Below are positions 7,077 to 13,698 of a stretch of 16,206 bases of DNA, piece by piece. Made by a program: the position numbers and the translations under genes. This DNA is from Smithella sp. (lineage in GTDB: Bacteria; Desulfobacterota; Syntrophia; Syntrophales; Smithellaceae). Each line of letters opens with the position of its first letter. Positions within the stretch are counted from its first letter, which is position 1. Where the stretch lies: NCBI GenBank assembly GCA_012797505.1, contig JAAZOZ010000153.1:1-16206 (forward strand), written 5' to 3'. Below the pieces are notes generated by a model. It ran no database searches. It was not told the DNA's origin and saw only the letters and a program-made list of their open reading frames with translations.

Positions 7077-8159
7077 ATGGACAGAAAGCTTCATGATTAC
7101 GGTGGTGTAATCCATCTGCACTCCTCCTTTTCCTTTGACGGCCACGCGCCGATGGAAGAAATTCTCGCCGCAGCCGAAAAGAATGAGGTTGACTTCATCA
7201 TGCTGACGGACCACGACCATCTGAAGGCCAGACAGGAAGGATGGGAAGGATGGCAGAAAAAAACGCTGGTCCTGGTCGGAGAAGAAATAGCCCCTAGATT
7301 TAATCATTTTCTGGCGTTTAATATCCAGGAGCCGGTTATATGCTCAGGAGACCCTGAAGGCATAAATCCGCAAAAATATATTGATGAAGTGAACCGTCAG
7401 GGCGGTTTTGGCTTTATCGCCCACCCCGATCACGAAGGAACGAAATTGTTTCACGTGAAACATTACAGTTGGAACAATTGGAATGTCGGGGATTTTGCAG
7501 GCATCGGCGTCTGGGATTTTATGACGGACTGGCAGAAAAGCCTTCACGGATACGGCAGTGCGCTCTTGAGCTTCCTTTTCCCCGCCTTAGTTTTAAAAGG
7601 CCCCCGCAGGATTACGCTGGAAAGATGGGACGCCCTGAACCAAATCCGGAAAACCGTCGGCATCGGGGAGCTGGACAACCATGCCACCGTGAAAAAGCTG
7701 CTGGGAATCCGTTTCGTCGCCTTCCCTTTCCACCGGGCCTTCGCGTTCATCCGAACGCATGTTTTAACCAAAACCGGTTTCACCGGAAACAATCAACAGG
7801 ACATCGCCATGTTGTATGAGTCGCTTCTTCATGGACGCTGCTATTTTGCCCTGGAATATTTCCGCAGGGCAAAAGGTTTTCAATTTGCTGTTGAACAGGA
7901 TCAGAAAGTATTTCATATGGGAGATTCTCTTCCGCTTTCGCTTTCAGGAAACGCTCAATTATCCGTCTCCTGCCCCGCGAAAGCTCGTATTCGTGTCATC
8001 AGAGACGGCCGGGAGGAATGCCGGGCAATCGGCAATCGGTTAAGCATAAAAATTGACAAAACAGGGGTTTATCGCGTCGAAGCGCACCTGAAGACGGCCG
8101 GAAAAACCCGGCCTTGGATTTTTTCCAACCCGATCTTTATAAACTCTCCGAACCATTAG
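7077..8159 (+). CDS. PHP-domain metal-dependent phosphoesterase-like protein
   Basis: The 360-residue product has the PHP-family metal ligands in order: HLH at 13-15 with Asp21, TDHDH at 44-48, GEE at 68-70, AHPDHEG at 115-121, and GELDNH at 197-202. This predicts a (beta/alpha)7 barrel binding up to three metals that would hydrolyse a phosphoester; the substrate is unknown. The C-terminal 100 residues (about 265-360) look like a small beta-rich domain (FHMGDSLPLSLSGNAQLSV), common in stand-alone PHP proteins. The ATG has AGAAGG just upstream. No promoter of its own is obvious after the strong terminator at 7016-7046. Its last 23 nt overlap the convergent acyl-CoA synthetase gene. A perfect parS palindrome lies within codons 124-129. 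The family is confident; the role is not known. Confidence 0.92.
   Translation: MDRKLHDYGGVIHLHSSFSFDGHAPMEEILAAAEKNEVDFIMLTDHDHLKARQEGWEGWQKKTLVLVGEEIAPRFNHFLAFNIQEPVICSGDPEGINPQKYIDEVNRQGGFGFIAHPDHEGTKLFHVKHYSWNNWNVGDFAGIGVWDFMTDWQKSLHGYGSALLSFLFPALVLKGPRRITLERWDALNQIRKTVGIGELDNHATVKKLLGIRFVAFPFHRAFAFIRTHVLTKTGFTGNNQQDIAMLYESLLHGRCYFALEYFRRAKGFQFAVEQDQKVFHMGDSLPLSLSGNAQLSVSCPAKARIRVIRDGREECRAIGNRLSIKIDKTGVYRVEAHLKTAGKTRPWIFSNPIFINSPNH
7447..7462. promoter_or_regulatory. parS centromere-like site (ParB-binding palindrome)
   Basis: TGTTTCACGTGAAACA is a perfect 16-bp palindrome and an exact match to the widely conserved bacterial chromosomal parS consensus TGTTNCACGTGAAACA. It lies within the PHP-domain gene, spanning codons 124-129 (LFHVKH). 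ParB (with CTP) loads at such sites, spreads, and with ParA and SMC segregates the origin region. An exact match by chance in 16 kb is very unlikely. ParB itself is not in this window. Confidence 0.85.
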
Positions 8160-10332
8160 CCTTTTGCCACCGGGAATACCGAAACAACATGGACAAAGAT
8201 TTCACCGCTCTTTCCGGGCTGGGAAAAACAATACCTTTGTATTTCTGACCTTCGATTTCGATGACCGTTCGGGTCGTTTCATCGGTGAGCAGATAAACGC
8301 CGATCACCGGCTTGTGATATTTTCCCATAACCCGGACGGTTTTTTCCACAAGTCCCCTCTCGTAAACTCTGAGCAGTTCGAGATTCTCGGCCACCATTTT
8401 CGGGTCATAGGACTTGTCCACTGCAACCGTCGATTCCAAAACCGATTGAATCGTCACTTTTCTGCCGATAATGCCCATATATATAATCGCGTCGCATTCT
8501 TTCCACTGCAGCAGCTCTTCGACAATCGCCACGTGGGTGTCCGTATTCATTTCCGCCACCAAATCCACGGGATTGGCATGGCTCCAGTACGCAGGAAGCA
8601 AACCATTGATTTTTTGAATGATTTCTGTTGACAGTGGCTGCACGATCAGGCCGTTCTCGGCGCATAGGTCCGAAGCGATGACGCCCCACCCTCCTCCCAG
8701 GGTCAGGATGGCCACCCGATTTCCGTGAGGCAGCGGAAGAGAGGAAAAAGCAGCGGATAAATCAAGTAATTCCATCGACTGGTTGGCCTGAATGATTCCT
8801 GCCTGTTTGCAGGCTGCATTAAAAACCCTGATATTGGATGCCATTGCTCCGGTATGGCTTGCCGCAGCATGCGCCCCCGCCTGTGTGCGCCCTCCCTTTA
8901 AGGCAATGATCGGTTTATTCCGACCGACCCTGCGCGCCGACTCAAAAAATCTTCTGCCATTTTTGATGCTCTCGATATACAGGACTACTGTCTTTGTCAT
9001 CCCGTCCACTTCGAAACCATCCAGATAGTCCTCAATCGTGATCATCGCCTCATTGCCGGAGCCGCTGAACGCGCGGATGCCGATGCCCTCTTTTTCGGCA
9101 AACGCAAGCAGCTGCGTTCCCAGATTACCGGACTGCGCAACCAGAACCGTGTCTCCCGGTTTTGGCCGAACATGTGTCCCCGTACAATAAAGAGAGCAAT
9201 GCGGATTGCATATCCCCATGGTATTGGGGCCAAGAATCAAAACACCGGCCTCGCGCGCTTTTTTAACGAGTTCCTCCTCGAGGGCTTTTCCTTCAGCCCC
9301 CGTTTCTCCAAATCCGGATGAAATGAGCAACGCATTTTTAATGCCTTTCTGCTGCAATTCGTCTATTATCGGCAGCACTTTCCCGGCGGGAATGGTAATG
9401 ACGGCCAGATCGACCGGACCGGGAATTTCCGCAACGGTTTTAAAGGCTTTTCTTCCGGCAATTTCTCCGCCTTTGGGATTGACCAGATATACTTTCCCGG
9501 AATAACGGCCCGCGATCACATTGGTGTACATTAGCTGCCCCCACTTGCTCAATTCAGCGGAAGCTCCGATAAAGGCAATGGATCCGGGATAGAACAGCTT
9601 TGCGATCGCTATCGGTTCCACGGGAACATGTGTGGTCTTCTGCAGGCTGCGTTCTCCGAGAACAATCAACGCATCGACCGCCGTTACCCGGCCGTCGGGC
9701 GACACGAGCAGGGGATTGATGTCGATTTCCTTGATTTCAGGGATGCTCACGGCCATTTCGGACAGACCTGTTAGAACCCGGACCAGGGCGTTTCTGTCCG
9801 GGGCTTTTTCTCCACGGAAATCGCTCAGCAGCTTTTTGGCGCTCACCTCCGAAATCATCCGGTTTGCCTCTTCTTCGTCAATGGGCGCCAGCCGGAATAC
9901 CACATCTCCAATGGCCTCCGTAAAAATCCCCCCTAGACCGAACATGATGACCGGACCGAACTGCTCGTCAAAAAACAGACCGGCGACAAACTCTCTTTTC
10001 CCCTCCAGCATGGGCTGAAGTAAAAACCCTTCCAAATCATCCCCGGCCGCATCCTTTATATATACAGCGGCCGCCTGGAGATCATCCGGATTCTTGATGT
10101 TGAGTTTGACCACACCCCTTTCCGTTTTATGGGTTAGCCTGCTGCCCAGACCTTTTAAAACAACCGGAAAGCCCATTTCTTGGGCGGATACGATTATGTC
10201 ATTGATATTATTTATTAATTTTTCTTCTACCACGGGAACATGATAGTGCTTCAACACAACCTTTGCCTCAGCTTCGGTCAATGCGGACCTGCCTTCTTCG
10301 ATCGCTTTTGTTATGATTTCTGACGGATTCAT
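8137..10332 (-). CDS. ADP-forming acyl-CoA synthetase (acetate-CoA ligase type), fused subunits in beta-alpha order
   Basis: This 731-residue enzyme interconverts acyl-CoA + ADP + Pi with acid + CoA + ATP, so it can save energy by making ATP from acyl-CoA. An ATP-grasp (beta-type) domain comes first (about 1-230: FPVVLKGLGSRLTHKTERGV, IKEIDINPLLV). The CoA-binding Rossmann domain follows (about 240-360: GSIAFIGASAELSKWGQ, VDLAVITIPA). The succinyl-CoA-synthetase-like flavodoxin/ligase domains follow (VAQSGNLG, GSGNEAMITIEDYLDG), with the phosphohistidine motif AASHTGAMAS at His493. The ATP-grasp-first order is one of the known fused layouts. The ATG at 10332 has an AGGGGT ribosome site. It probably lies in one transcript with the BtrH-type gene 183 bp upstream. 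It overlaps the PHP gene tail by 23 nt, leaving no room for a terminator between them. The acid used is unknown. Confidence 0.93.
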   Translation of the reverse strand: MNPSEIITKAIEEGRSALTEAEAKVVLKHYHVPVVEEKLINNINDIIVSAQEMGFPVVLKGLGSRLTHKTERGVVKLNIKNPDDLQAAAVYIKDAAGDDLEGFLLQPMLEGKREFVAGLFFDEQFGPVIMFGLGGIFTEAIGDVVFRLAPIDEEEANRMISEVSAKKLLSDFRGEKAPDRNALVRVLTGLSEMAVSIPEIKEIDINPLLVSPDGRVTAVDALIVLGERSLQKTTHVPVEPIAIAKLFYPGSIAFIGASAELSKWGQLMYTNVIAGRYSGKVYLVNPKGGEIAGRKAFKTVAEIPGPVDLAVITIPAGKVLPIIDELQQKGIKNALLISSGFGETGAEGKALEEELVKKAREAGVLILGPNTMGICNPHCSLYCTGTHVRPKPGDTVLVAQSGNLGTQLLAFAEKEGIGIRAFSGSGNEAMITIEDYLDGFEVDGMTKTVVLYIESIKNGRRFFESARRVGRNKPIIALKGGRTQAGAHAAASHTGAMASNIRVFNAACKQAGIIQANQSMELLDLSAAFSSLPLPHGNRVAILTLGGGWGVIASDLCAENGLIVQPLSTEIIQKINGLLPAYWSHANPVDLVAEMNTDTHVAIVEELLQWKECDAIIYMGIIGRKVTIQSVLESTVAVDKSYDPKMVAENLELLRVYERGLVEKTVRVMGKYHKPVIGVYLLTDETTRTVIEIEGQKYKGIVFPSPERAVKSLSMLFRYSRWQKANGSESL

Positions 10333-10439
10333 AGGTACCCCTTTTCAATATTGACTGTCACGAAGAAATAGAATTTCCGATTTTACAGCATAACCATTGT
10401 CCACTTTTTCTGTTCCTCCGGATCAACTCCCTCGCTTCC

Positions 10440-10489
10440 GTCGTATCAGTCCTCTCCTTCGGCGGCTGACTATCCACCGGAGAGACGAC
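10440..10489 (-). other. Bulged hairpin in the gap between the BtrH-type and acyl-CoA synthetase genes
   Basis: In minus-strand RNA, GUCGU, CUCUCC and GGUGG (10489-10474) pair in turn with CCGCC, GGAGAG and ACGAC (10465-10440) around an 8-nt loop. This gives 16 pairs with 3- and 7-nt bulges on the 3' side. It is not followed by a U run, so it is not a standard terminator. A weaker 9-bp inverted repeat (CTTCAAAAT / ATTTTGAAG, 10494-10502 and 10519-10527) overlaps the BtrH-type stop just before it. The 183-bp gap (10333-10515) contains no gene and no clear promoter. Confidence 0.45.
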
Positions 10490-10515
10490 TTGCCTTCAAA
10501 ATAAAAACTCGGGGT

Positions 10516-11523
10516 TCAATTTTGAAGAACCAAACGGAGGATTTTCTGATAGAAATCTTTTTCCCGCTCCAGGAGATTCTCCAGAATGGGCGTGGCTGGG
10601 GAGAAGTTCGGTGTATCCTCTTCGCTGATCCGCCGGAAGACGGCTGCCACTTCGTGATAAATACCCTCAATGACAGCCATCTCACGGGAAAGACGAAGCC
10701 TCTGGAGCGCAGGGTATTGTGCTTCTTGCTCCTCAAGAAACTGCCGATATAGGGTGCGAAATCCGGCGCCCCCCGTTCCCCGCCGTTCGATGACTTGGTA
10801 TGTAAAGCGCGCGGACCACCGCCAGTCTTCCGCTTCTTTCCAGTTGGCCAGATCCCTGATGAGCGCTTCCAACGATTTGACTCCATAAGCCGCGGGCAGC
10901 CCCGGTATGCCGTTGAGGTTCTCCTCGGCCCATAGACGGATGGCGCTGTGCACCACGGTTTCGTCAATGCGGAACCCCGAGATATCCTCAAGCACGAAGG
11001 CTTTATTCCTCAGCAAAAAGGGCGGGAAAGCCGCGCTCCGCGCACGCTCCATGTCTGTGATCGTTACAGCGAGTGTTTCCGGATGGAGCGTGTCCGAAAC
11101 GTAAAATTCTTCTTTTTTGTCATCGTAGCCACAGATGACCACGGCGTGGCCGGGAAAGTGCTGATCGGTGTTGAAGTAGGGAAGGTAGGCGATGTCGGTC
11201 TGAACAAGAACCGGCAGTCCACGGTCCACCGTCTCTTTAGCGTGCCGTGTCGCCTCCGCGGCGTTTTCGGTCTCCCGCCAACGGAATTTCAGACCTACCG
11301 CCCGAAAGAAGTTCTCCTCCAAGGCAAGACAACGCATGTGGACTAGCCGGGAAGGGGTTTGATTAAGGACGAGGTAGAAGAATCCCGGTCCTCTCCCCAA
11401 CCCGATGACTGTGGGTTCGCTGATCTTAATCCCATGAAATTCCAATACATTTCGGATGGCGCTTGACGCACAGTGGAATCCCGGTTGATGACGGTATCCC
11501 GGAATAATCTGATTCTCGTACAT
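10516..11523 (-). CDS. BtrH-N / DUF4872-type protein (C39-like cysteine acyltransferase or peptidase fold)
   Basis: The 335-residue product starts with the hallmark of the BtrH N-terminal family: PGFHCASSAIRNVLEFHG, with Cys18 as nucleophile, then SEPTVIGLGRGPGFFY. A central C39-like half carries His126 (PGHAVVICGYDD) and Asp144 (FYVSDTLHPE), giving a plausible Cys-His-Asp triad. The C-terminal half (about 190-335) is helical and fits the DUF4872-type partner domain. BtrH itself transfers an acyl chain from an acyl-carrier protein to an aminoglycoside, so acyl transfer through a thioester is the best guess, but the substrate here is unknown. The ATG at 11523 has AGGAAGG upstream. It is followed on the same strand by the acyl-CoA synthetase gene, which fits thioester chemistry but does not prove a shared pathway. 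Confidence 0.82.
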   Translation of the reverse strand: MYENQIIPGYRHQPGFHCASSAIRNVLEFHGIKISEPTVIGLGRGPGFFYLVLNQTPSRLVHMRCLALEENFFRAVGLKFRWRETENAAEATRHAKETVDRGLPVLVQTDIAYLPYFNTDQHFPGHAVVICGYDDKKEEFYVSDTLHPETLAVTITDMERARSAAFPPFLLRNKAFVLEDISGFRIDETVVHSAIRLWAEENLNGIPGLPAAYGVKSLEALIRDLANWKEAEDWRWSARFTYQVIERRGTGGAGFRTLYRQFLEEQEAQYPALQRLRLSREMAVIEGIYHEVAAVFRRISEEDTPNFSPATPILENLLEREKDFYQKILRLVLQN

Positions 11524-11668
11524 GACGACCTTCCTGCCGGGAATTCATTTTCAACTTGTAAATCTTCGTTGAAGGCATCGTTTTGAAAATGCATCGCTCT
11601 CTCCGCCTGGGGAAAGGGCCGCACTCATCAATCAACACGGTTCCCGGCTCGCTCATTCTCGCTGTTCT

Positions 11669-11713
11669 CCATTTTTACAAATGGAACCTTATCTATTTTT
11701 GAAATATTGTCAA
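11669..11713 (-). promoter_or_regulatory. Possible promoter and operator for the BtrH-type gene
   Basis: On the minus strand, 11713-11708 is TTGACA, but at 17 bp only AAGGTT is found as a -10, so the promoter may need an activator. Just downstream lies a perfect 6-bp-arm dyad CCATTT-TTAC-AAATGG (11669-11684), placed where a repressor could block transcription. The ATG is 145 bp beyond the dyad. Confidence 0.35.
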
Positions 11714-11934
11714 CTGAAAAACCCGGGGACGAACCTCCTTGAATTTACGGCCATCATTACCCTCTGCCGGAATAATGGGTCGGCGTAAGGATGCCGAAAT
11801 GCCGCCGCTCTTTCAGGCGATAATTTTCTCAGAAAAAAGGCGTGGGAAAAGAATGCAGGGGCGCGTCCAAATATGGCCTTCTGAAACGGCGCGCGGCAGC
11901 GCCGAAGCGGATCGATCCTTCCCGGTCCAGTGTC

Positions 11935-11982
11935 AATATTTGCTGTTAATATTTGCTTGACGTATCCTTAATGTAATATAGT
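11935..11982 (+). promoter_or_regulatory. Direct repeat and possible promoter of the thioredoxin-like gene
   Basis: AATATTTGCT occurs at 11935-11944 and again at 11948-11957, with TGTY before each copy (period 13 bp). TATAGT (11977-11982) is a good -10 candidate. TTGCTT (11953-11958) lies 18 bp upstream as a weak -35, while the better TTGACG (11957-11962) is only 14 bp away. A regulator binding the tandem repeat next to a weak -35 is possible. Confidence 0.4.
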
Positions 11983-12035
11983 CTTGGGTCAAATCTGCTG
12001 CCGCGATTTTAGGGCTCGCGCTGATCGGGGATCAC

Positions 12036-12542
12036 ATGACCAATCCTTCCGTAAATCAAGTAAACGTTGACGGTCGCCTGATCGGCATCGTTGGTCTGGA
12101 AGAAGCTTTACAAAAAGCAATTTCCGTCTGCGCAGGCAAAAGCGATTCGGAAATTTCCGACTTTCTCGTCCGGGAGGTCTCCGGCCGGAACTACATTCCT
12201 TCGTCAACCCTTCCGGCCTACGCCCGTGCCCTGCTGCGCGAATACAAAGCGGCGCTGAACCTTCCCGTCGATCCCGAGCCGGCAACCGGCCTGACTGTTC
12301 TTGTGCTGGGCGCGGGCTGCGCCCGTTGCGATCAATTGCAATCGGACATCCGCGATGTTTTATCACAGATGCAGATCGCCGCAGATGTCCGGCATGTGAC
12401 CGACATCCGGGAAATGTCCAGGTTCGGCGTCCTTGGCGCGCCGGCGCTGGTGATCAACAACAGGGTGGCGGCCGTGGGTGAAGTTCCGCCCAAAAGTCTC
12501 ATCCGCCAGTGGATTACCGACGCTTTGAAAAACGGCGATTGA
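12036..12542 (+). CDS. Thioredoxin-like small redox protein with CxxC and an N-terminal helical domain
   Basis: The 168-residue product has a C-terminal thioredoxin-fold domain (about 85-168) with the redox pair Cys95-x-x-Cys98 (GCARCDQL) and the cis-proline segment LGAPALVIN at Pro136. This matches the thioredoxin_3 / small redox-active disulfide group found in anaerobes and archaea, which use AGCAKC-like motifs. The N-terminal 80 residues are helical and contain RNYIPSS and AYARALLREYKAAL, an appended module seen in related anaerobe proteins as far as I recall; its function is unknown. There is no signal peptide, so it is cytoplasmic. The ATG at 12036 is preceded by GGGG, a modest ribosome site. 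A role in cytoplasmic thiol-disulfide exchange is inferred from the motif; the partner is unknown. Confidence 0.85.
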   Translation: MTNPSVNQVNVDGRLIGIVGLEEALQKAISVCAGKSDSEISDFLVREVSGRNYIPSSTLPAYARALLREYKAALNLPVDPEPATGLTVLVLGAGCARCDQLQSDIRDVLSQMQIAADVRHVTDIREMSRFGVLGAPALVINNRVAAVGEVPPKSLIRQWITDALKNGD

Positions 12543-12543
12543 G

Positions 12544-12747
12544 TTTCCTTCCTCGCACCCGACCCTTCACGCACCTCATCTCTTTTGATCCGCCGCCTCA
12601 TCTATGGCCCCTCGCCTGTTTTTACCATTCACCACGGAGGTTCTAAAGACCCTCCCTACGATTTCCTCGTCACTCGTCGTATTCCACCCATCTCTTTTTG
12701 ACCGATGCTCGTCTTCTTATGGCCCATGGCCTATTACCTATTCCTCC
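12544..12747. repeat. Degenerate duplicated, pyrimidine-rich repeat with a central hairpin
   Basis: Two imperfect copies (about 12544-12635 and 12662-12747) share in order TTTCCT, CATCTCTTTT, TATGGCCC, and a T/A-rich end containing TTACC. Between them lies a hairpin (GGAGG/CCTCC, 12636-12655). The second copy ends in heptamer-like units ATGGCCC-ATGGCCT-ATTACCT (12719-12739) and runs over the stop of fpg. The gap between the convergent genes holds no other gene and no clear terminator. Confidence 0.45.
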
Positions 12748-13514
12748 TGACACCGCGGACAGTAAAACGTACTGCGTCCACCCTGCCGGATCCGAACGAT
12801 GATCCCGCCGCATCGGACACAGTCCTCGCCTTCCCGTCCGTAAACTTTCAGCTCCTTCTGGTTTTCCCCCGGACAGCCGTAAAGGTCCCGCCATTCGGAA
12901 ATAGACGTTCCCCGCCCGGCAATGGCCTTTCTCAGAATACGCCGGGCCTGACGAAAAATTTTTTTCCACTCGGATTCTCCAAGCGATGCCGCCGGCCTCA
13001 GCGGAGAGATGCCCGCTGCGTGCAGGATTTCGCAGGCGTAAATGTTGCCGATGCCGGCAATCGCTTTCGGATCCATCAACAGTGTTTTGACGTGAATCCT
13101 GCGCCCGGCCTGGCTTTGCATGAAGTTCCTGAAATCAAAGCGGCCCATCAGATCATTGGACAAGGACTCCCGACCGGCATGGACCACCCGGACAGTTGCA
13201 AAGCGGCGGGGATCGACGAGATCGAGGTTGCCGTCAACCAGCGTCATCCGCCATCGCGTATGCGGCTCCTTCTTGCGGTCCGCCCGCCAGAACAACCGTC
13301 CCGACATGCGCAGATGAACAACGATGCTTCTGCCGTCATGAAGGCGCATCTCAACGGTCTTTCCCCGGCGGCAAACCCCGCAAATCCTCATCCCGCGGAC
13401 ATTCGCGATGCCGTCGAGTTTGTGATCGAAGACTTTCGCCGCCAGAATTTTCTTTCCGGCGATTTTTCCCTGCAACTGGCAACACAGCGTTTCAACTTCG
13501 GGCAGCTCCGGCAT
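12738..13514 (-). CDS. mutM: Formamidopyrimidine-DNA glycosylase (Fpg/MutM)
   Basis: The 258-residue enzyme removes oxidised purines (8-oxoguanine, formamidopyrimidines) and nicks the abasic site. Catalytic Pro2-Glu3 are in the N-terminal PELPEVETL, the beta-region Lys52 in RRGKTVEM, and HLRMSGRLF follows. The H2TH segment contains AIAGIGNIYACEIL. The C-terminal zinc finger has Cys232, Cys235, Cys252 and Cys255, with Arg247 in GGRSTFYCPRCQ. The length is slightly under the usual 269-275, due to short loops, with no motif missing. The ATG at 13514 is required because Pro2 must become the N-terminus; an in-frame codon 36 nt upstream is therefore excluded. AGGATCGAG upstream is the ribosome site. 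It diverges from the kamA-like gene across an AT-rich 184-bp region. Confidence 0.96.
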   Translation of the reverse strand: MPELPEVETLCCQLQGKIAGKKILAAKVFDHKLDGIANVRGMRICGVCRRGKTVEMRLHDGRSIVVHLRMSGRLFWRADRKKEPHTRWRMTLVDGNLDLVDPRRFATVRVVHAGRESLSNDLMGRFDFRNFMQSQAGRRIHVKTLLMDPKAIAGIGNIYACEILHAAGISPLRPAASLGESEWKKIFRQARRILRKAIAGRGTSISEWRDLYGCPGENQKELKVYGREGEDCVRCGGIIVRIRQGGRSTFYCPRCQEE

Positions 13515-13602
13515 TCTCGATCCTGATTGCGTTGAAAAAAATTTCTCCACGCACTTTTTTTAAAATTTTTTTCATTTTTTCTTTCAAAATGCAAAATAAA
13601 TG

Positions 13603-13630
13603 TTGACAAATTTTTTTGCTTGCGTAAATT
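13603..13630 (+). promoter_or_regulatory. Possible promoter for the kamA-like operon
   Basis: TTGACA (13603-13608) and TAAATT (13625-13630) are 16 bp apart in a very AT-rich region full of A and T tracts (13540-13670). These tracts may bend the DNA and act as an UP element. The kamA-like ATG at 13699 is 68 bp downstream of the -10 box. No clear minus-strand promoter for mutM was identified in the same gap. Confidence 0.6.
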
Positions 13631-13698
13631 CAAAAATCAATAAAAGTTTTTTTTAGAAGGATTTTTTTAGCGGAAGGATGCTTCCGGAAGGAGGATGG

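Larger units (their letters stand above)
11524..12035. other. 512-bp divergent gene-free region
   Basis: The stretch lies between the BtrH-type gene (minus) and the thioredoxin-like gene (plus). It holds the dyad at 11669-11684, a small GC hairpin (GGCGC/GCGCC, 11888-11903), a 10-bp direct repeat at 11935-11957 and a possible plus-strand promoter. The open frames inside it are short, lack ribosome sites and resemble no protein I know. No convincing RNA gene was seen. Confidence 0.5.

Noticed and set aside
10470..10991. 173-codon minus-strand frame within the BtrH-type gene
   Set aside because: Out-of-frame shadow; the frame with the Cys-His-Asp residues and a good ribosome site is the real one.
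11739..11960. 73-codon plus-strand frame in the divergent gap
   Set aside because: TTG start, no ribosome site, unusual composition and no recognisable similarity; chance open frame is likely.
12705..13526. Long plus-strand open frame (273 codons) opposite mutM
   Set aside because: mutM on the other strand has all catalytic and zinc residues; the antisense translation is low-complexity and has no ribosome site.
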